DNA from: Planctomycetota bacterium
Lineage (GTDB): Bacteria > Planctomycetota > UBA1135 > GCA-002686595
NCBI GenBank assembly: GCA_027623615.1
Contig: JAQBVH010000156.1
Location: forward strand, 1-7,224
Length of the DNA stretch: 7,224 nucleotides
Direction of reading: 5' to 3'
Positions 5,084 to 7,224 of this stretch are shown here, one piece after another. How positions within the stretch are numbered: position 1 is the stretch's first letter; each line of letters starts with the position of its first letter. A program made the translations under genes and the position numbers. Under the pieces are notes generated by a model that saw only the letters and a list, made by a program, of their open reading frames with translations, was not told where the DNA came from and ran no database searches.

Positions 5084-6892
5084 ATGAGCGCCGCGCCCCG
5101 TGACCTGTCCACCTTCCTCGATCGCCTCGGCGCGGCGGGCGAGCTCGTCGAGATCGAGGCGCCGGTCGACCCGGACCTCGAGGTGGCCGAGATCCACCGC
5201 CGCGTCATCGCGGCCGGCGGCCCGGCCGTACTCTTCCGCAACGTCAAGGGCGCGCGCATCCCGCTGGTCACCAACCTGTACGGCACGGCCCGTCGGGTCG
5301 ATCTGGCCTTCGGATCGCGGCCCGAGGAGGTCATCGCCCGCGCCGCCAAGCTGCCCGAGGAGCTGATGCCTCCGACCCTCGGCAAGCTCTGGAAGGAACG
5401 TGGCCTGTTCTTCGACCTGGCTCGGGTCGGCATGCAGCGCCGCGCGCGCGGGCCGGTGACCGAGGTCGTCGAGGACCCGCGCCTCTTCGAGCTCCCCGCC
5501 TTCAAGTCCTGGCAGCGCGACGGCGGCCGCTTCCTGACCTTGCCCCTGGTCTACACCGAGCACCCAGGCGCCGGCGGCAGCAACCTGGGCATGTACCGCA
5601 TCCAGCTGCACTCCGAGGACGAGGTCGGGGTGCACATCCAGATCCACCGTGGCGGCGGCTTCCACCTGTCTGTCGCCGAGGAACGCAACGAGCCCTTGCC
5701 GGTCAACATCCACCTCGGCGGACCGCCGGCGCTGACGCTGAGCGCGATCGCGCCGCTTCCGGAGAACGTGCCCGAGCTGCTCCTCGCCAGCCTCGCCCTC
5801 GGCAAGCGCGTCGCGCTCGCGCACAACCCCGCGGGTCCGCTGCCCGTGTTGGCCGACGCGGAGGTCGTGCTCGTCGGCAAGATCCAACCCGGCGCCCGTC
5901 GCCCCGAGGGCCCGTTCGGCGACCACTACGGCTACTACTCCGAGGTTCACGACTACCCGTGGATGAAGGTCGACAAGGTCCTGCGCCGCAAGAACGCGAT
6001 CCTGCCCGCGACGGTGGTCGGCAAACCGCGCCAGGAGGACTTCTTCATCGGCGACTACCTGCAGAAGCTGCTGTCGCCCCTGTTCCCGGTGGTCATGCCG
6101 TCGGTCGTCGACCTCTGGAGCTACGGGGAGACGGGCTACCACTCCCTGTCCGCGGCGCGCGTGCGCGAGCGCTACAAGCGCGAGGCGATGGTCTCCGCCT
6201 TCCGCATCCTGGGTGAGGGTCAGCTCTCCCTGACCAAGTTCCTGCTGCTGACCGACGGTCCGGTTGACCTGCACGACTTCCCCTCGCTCCTGCGCCACGT
6301 GCTCGCCCGCGCGAACTTCGAGACGGACCTGTTCGTCTTCGCGAACCTGTCGATGGACTCCCTCGACTACGCAGGTCCGCGCATCAACGAGGGCAGCAAG
6401 GGCGTGCTGCTCGGCATCGGCGAGCCCGTGCGCGATCTTCCCACCGAGTTCCACGGCACGCCGAGTCGGCTCGTGCGCGACGTCGCCGTGTTCACCGACG
6501 GCTGCCTGGCCGTCGCGGGTCCCCCGCACGCCGCAGCACCGGAGGCGGGCCGGGCGATCGGCGAGGATCCAGCCTTCGCGGACTGGCCGCTGGTCGTGCT
6601 GGTGGATGACGCCCCGGAGGCGACGCGCACGACCACACGCTTCCTGTGGACCACCTTCACGCGCTTCGACCCGGCCTCCGACCTGTACGGACGCACCGTG
6701 ACCCTCGCCCATCACCATGCGAGCTTCACACCGCCGCTCGTGATTGACGCGCGCAAGAAGGCGAACTACCCCGAGGAGCTCTTCTGCGATCCGGAGACGG
6801 CGACGACCGTGACCAATCGCTGGAACGAGTACTTCCCCGAAGGCGGCGTCGAGATGGGCGACTCGGACGTCGGACACCTGGACGAGGCTTAG
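5084..6892 (+). CDS. ubiD: UbiD-family prenylated-FMN-dependent decarboxylase (menaquinone MqnL-like)
   Basis: This complete 602-residue cytoplasmic protein belongs to the UbiD family, which removes carboxyl groups from aromatic or unsaturated acids using prenylated FMN made by a UbiX partner. Family marks are FRNVKG (51-56), NLGMYRIQ (167-174), HIQIHRGG (184-191), PENVPELLLA (226-235), EGPFGDHYGYYSE (275-287) and VVDLWSYGETGYHSLSAA (341-358). The residues expected to bind the cofactor metal (N167, H188, E231) and the catalytic Arg-Glu-acid triad (R172, E275, D280) are all present; Asp at the last position is also found in E. coli UbiD. The length is about 100 residues more than E. coli UbiD and close to the long forms tied to futalosine-route menaquinone synthesis, so a role as MqnL is my preferred reading. 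No ubiX or other menaquinone gene lies in the window, so an aromatic-acid decarboxylase remains possible. There is no Shine-Dalgarno before the ATG. The symbol is given at family level. Confidence 0.93.
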   Translation: MSAAPRDLSTFLDRLGAAGELVEIEAPVDPDLEVAEIHRRVIAAGGPAVLFRNVKGARIPLVTNLYGTARRVDLAFGSRPEEVIARAAKLPEELMPPTLGKLWKERGLFFDLARVGMQRRARGPVTEVVEDPRLFELPAFKSWQRDGGRFLTLPLVYTEHPGAGGSNLGMYRIQLHSEDEVGVHIQIHRGGGFHLSVAEERNEPLPVNIHLGGPPALTLSAIAPLPENVPELLLASLALGKRVALAHNPAGPLPVLADAEVVLVGKIQPGARRPEGPFGDHYGYYSEVHDYPWMKVDKVLRRKNAILPATVVGKPRQEDFFIGDYLQKLLSPLFPVVMPSVVDLWSYGETGYHSLSAARVRERYKREAMVSAFRILGEGQLSLTKFLLLTDGPVDLHDFPSLLRHVLARANFETDLFVFANLSMDSLDYAGPRINEGSKGVLLGIGEPVRDLPTEFHGTPSRLVRDVAVFTDGCLAVAGPPHAAAPEAGRAIGEDPAFADWPLVVLVDDAPEATRTTTRFLWTTFTRFDPASDLYGRTVTLAHHHASFTPPLVIDARKKANYPEELFCDPETATTVTNRWNEYFPEGGVEMGDSDVGHLDEA

Positions 6893-6930
6893 ACAGAGCT
6901 TCGGGGGATGTCGCGAGTTGTCCCTCCTCG

Positions 6931-7002
6931 GCGACGGTCAACTTGAATTCGGGCGACCCTTCGGCGCTCCGCGACCCCAAGGGGGAGCGACGGTTCGGGC
7001 GA
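6931..7002. repeat. Interrupted direct repeat downstream of the UbiD gene
   Basis: GCGACGGT (6931-6938) followed nine bases later by TTCGGGCGA (6948-6956) recurs as GCGACGGT (6987-6994) running directly into TTCGGGCGA (6994-7002), sharing one T. The second copy therefore looks like the first with about ten bases deleted. The spacing is 56 and 46 bp. In such G+C-rich DNA chance cannot be excluded, but both blocks keep their order. Confidence 0.35.
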
Positions 7003-7165
7003 ATGAGGCGGTCCGGCGCGGCCGACGCCCCGGGCGGCGAAGAGAGCTTGGAGGGCGAAGAGACTGAGAGAGAACGGTCACGGCGAGGCTGAGATCCGCG
7101 GCGCGTTGAGCGCAGCGGAGGACCAGCAGCAGGGCGTCCGTCACGCGGATCGCACTCTTGCTCAT
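6938..7165 (-). CDS. Doubtful small reading frame, hypothetical
   Basis: This frame encodes 75 residues with no family I recognise. In its favour, the ATG at 7165 overlaps, as ATGA, a TGA (7164-7162) that ends a frame open to the right window edge (20 codons ending NAPGG), and GGAGG lies directly before it. Against it, GGAGG abuts the ATG with no spacer, so it is badly placed for initiation, and the C-terminal half is an Arg/Pro/Ser-rich stretch typical of non-coding frames in G+C-rich DNA. The N-terminal 35 residues (MSKSAIRVTDALL onward) look more protein-like, so a frameshifted or decayed gene is another reading. It would converge on the UbiD gene. Confidence 0.15.
   Translation of the reverse strand: MSKSAIRVTDALLLVLRCAQRAADLSLAVTVLSQSLRPPSSLRRPGRRPRRTASFARTVAPPWGRGAPKGRPNSS
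6965..6989 (+). terminator. Possible weak terminator-like hairpin after the UbiD gene
   Basis: CGCTCC (6965-6970) pairs with GGAGCG (6984-6989), and inside it CCC pairs with GGG over a CAA loop with a four-base bulge on the 5' side. It lies about 72 bp after the UbiD stop. There is no run of T on either side, so if it ends transcription it is not by the classical Rho-independent design. Equally it may be a chance fold of G+C-rich DNA. Confidence 0.2.
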
Positions 7166-7224
7166 CCTCCGGGGGCGTTCAAGGGGCCGCGGTTCTCAAC
7201 CTCGCCGCTGCCGATCACTCTCAG

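Larger units (their letters stand above)
6893..7224. other. 332-bp 3' region without a convincing gene
   Basis: No well-supported protein, tRNA or CRISPR is seen here. It holds a possible hairpin (6965-6989), an interrupted direct repeat (6931-6956 versus 6987-7002), a purine-rich tract on the plus strand (about 7036-7076) in which GGCGAAGAGA occurs twice (7036-7045 and 7054-7063), and a weak leftward small reading frame (7165-6938). No T-run for an intrinsic terminator of the UbiD gene is visible. Confidence 0.6.

Noticed and set aside
5003..6877. Minus-strand frame extending the copper protein upstream to 6877 (1115 codons in total).
   Set aside because: It runs antisense through the well-supported UbiD gene, and the added residues show no domain. 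The signal peptide begins at 5002.
7003..7092. Plus-strand 29-codon acidic frame from the ATG at 7003.
   Set aside because: It is too short, with biased Glu/Arg composition that follows from the purine-rich tract, and it has no ribosome site.
7171..7224. GGTTCTCAACC near the right edge as a tRNA T-arm.
   Set aside because: The loop does not match the TTCRANY consensus, and no acceptor, D or anticodon arms can be drawn around it.
1..7224. CRISPR arrays, insertion sequences, rRNA or toxin-antitoxin genes.
   Set aside because: No regularly spaced repeats, transposase motifs, terminal inverted repeats, or RNA gene signatures were seen.

Overview
The window is very G+C-rich DNA, tightly packed with genes. 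It most resembles a planctomycete chromosome, or a similar lineage that shares these families such as Myxococcota or Acidobacteriota. The inference rests on the gene set: a DUF1800/DUF1501 pair, a cytochrome c domain joined to a peptidylglycine-monooxygenase-like copper domain with EF-hands, a lipoprotein redoxin ending in the VGCLIPD signature, and a long (about 600-residue) UbiD-family decarboxylase of the menaquinone type. No gene has a clear Shine-Dalgarno sequence upstream of its start, which also fits a lineage that uses such sites sparingly.

Layout. Four genes run leftward on the minus strand from a divergent promoter region near 5003-5083: a cytochrome c/copper monooxygenase-like protein (5002-3530), a redoxin lipoprotein (3537-2965, overlapping the previous gene by 8 nt), a 106-nt gap with two adjacent hairpins, a DUF1800 protein (2858-1209), and a DUF1501 protein (1209 to beyond base 1, start overlapping the DUF1800 stop as TGATG). 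On the plus strand, starting 81 bp away, is a complete UbiD-family decarboxylase (5084-6892). The last 332 bases hold no convincing gene; they contain small repeats, a hairpin and one weak leftward small reading frame.

How the genes may work together. All four leftward products carry export signals (Sec, lipoprotein or twin-arginine-like), so the cluster probably works outside the cytoplasm. The first two genes form a redox module: the heme domain could pass electrons to the two copper sites, whose six expected ligands are all present, and the redoxin is a frequent companion or fusion partner of such proteins. The DUF1800/DUF1501 pair is a widespread exported pair of unknown function; DUF1501 shows an alkaline-phosphatase-like metal-site pattern. 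The UbiD protein is cytoplasmic and is probably linked only by the shared divergent regulatory region. The best candidates for new biology are the copper/heme/EF-hand protein with its redoxin, its association with the DUF1800/DUF1501 pair, and the dyad in the divergent promoter region.
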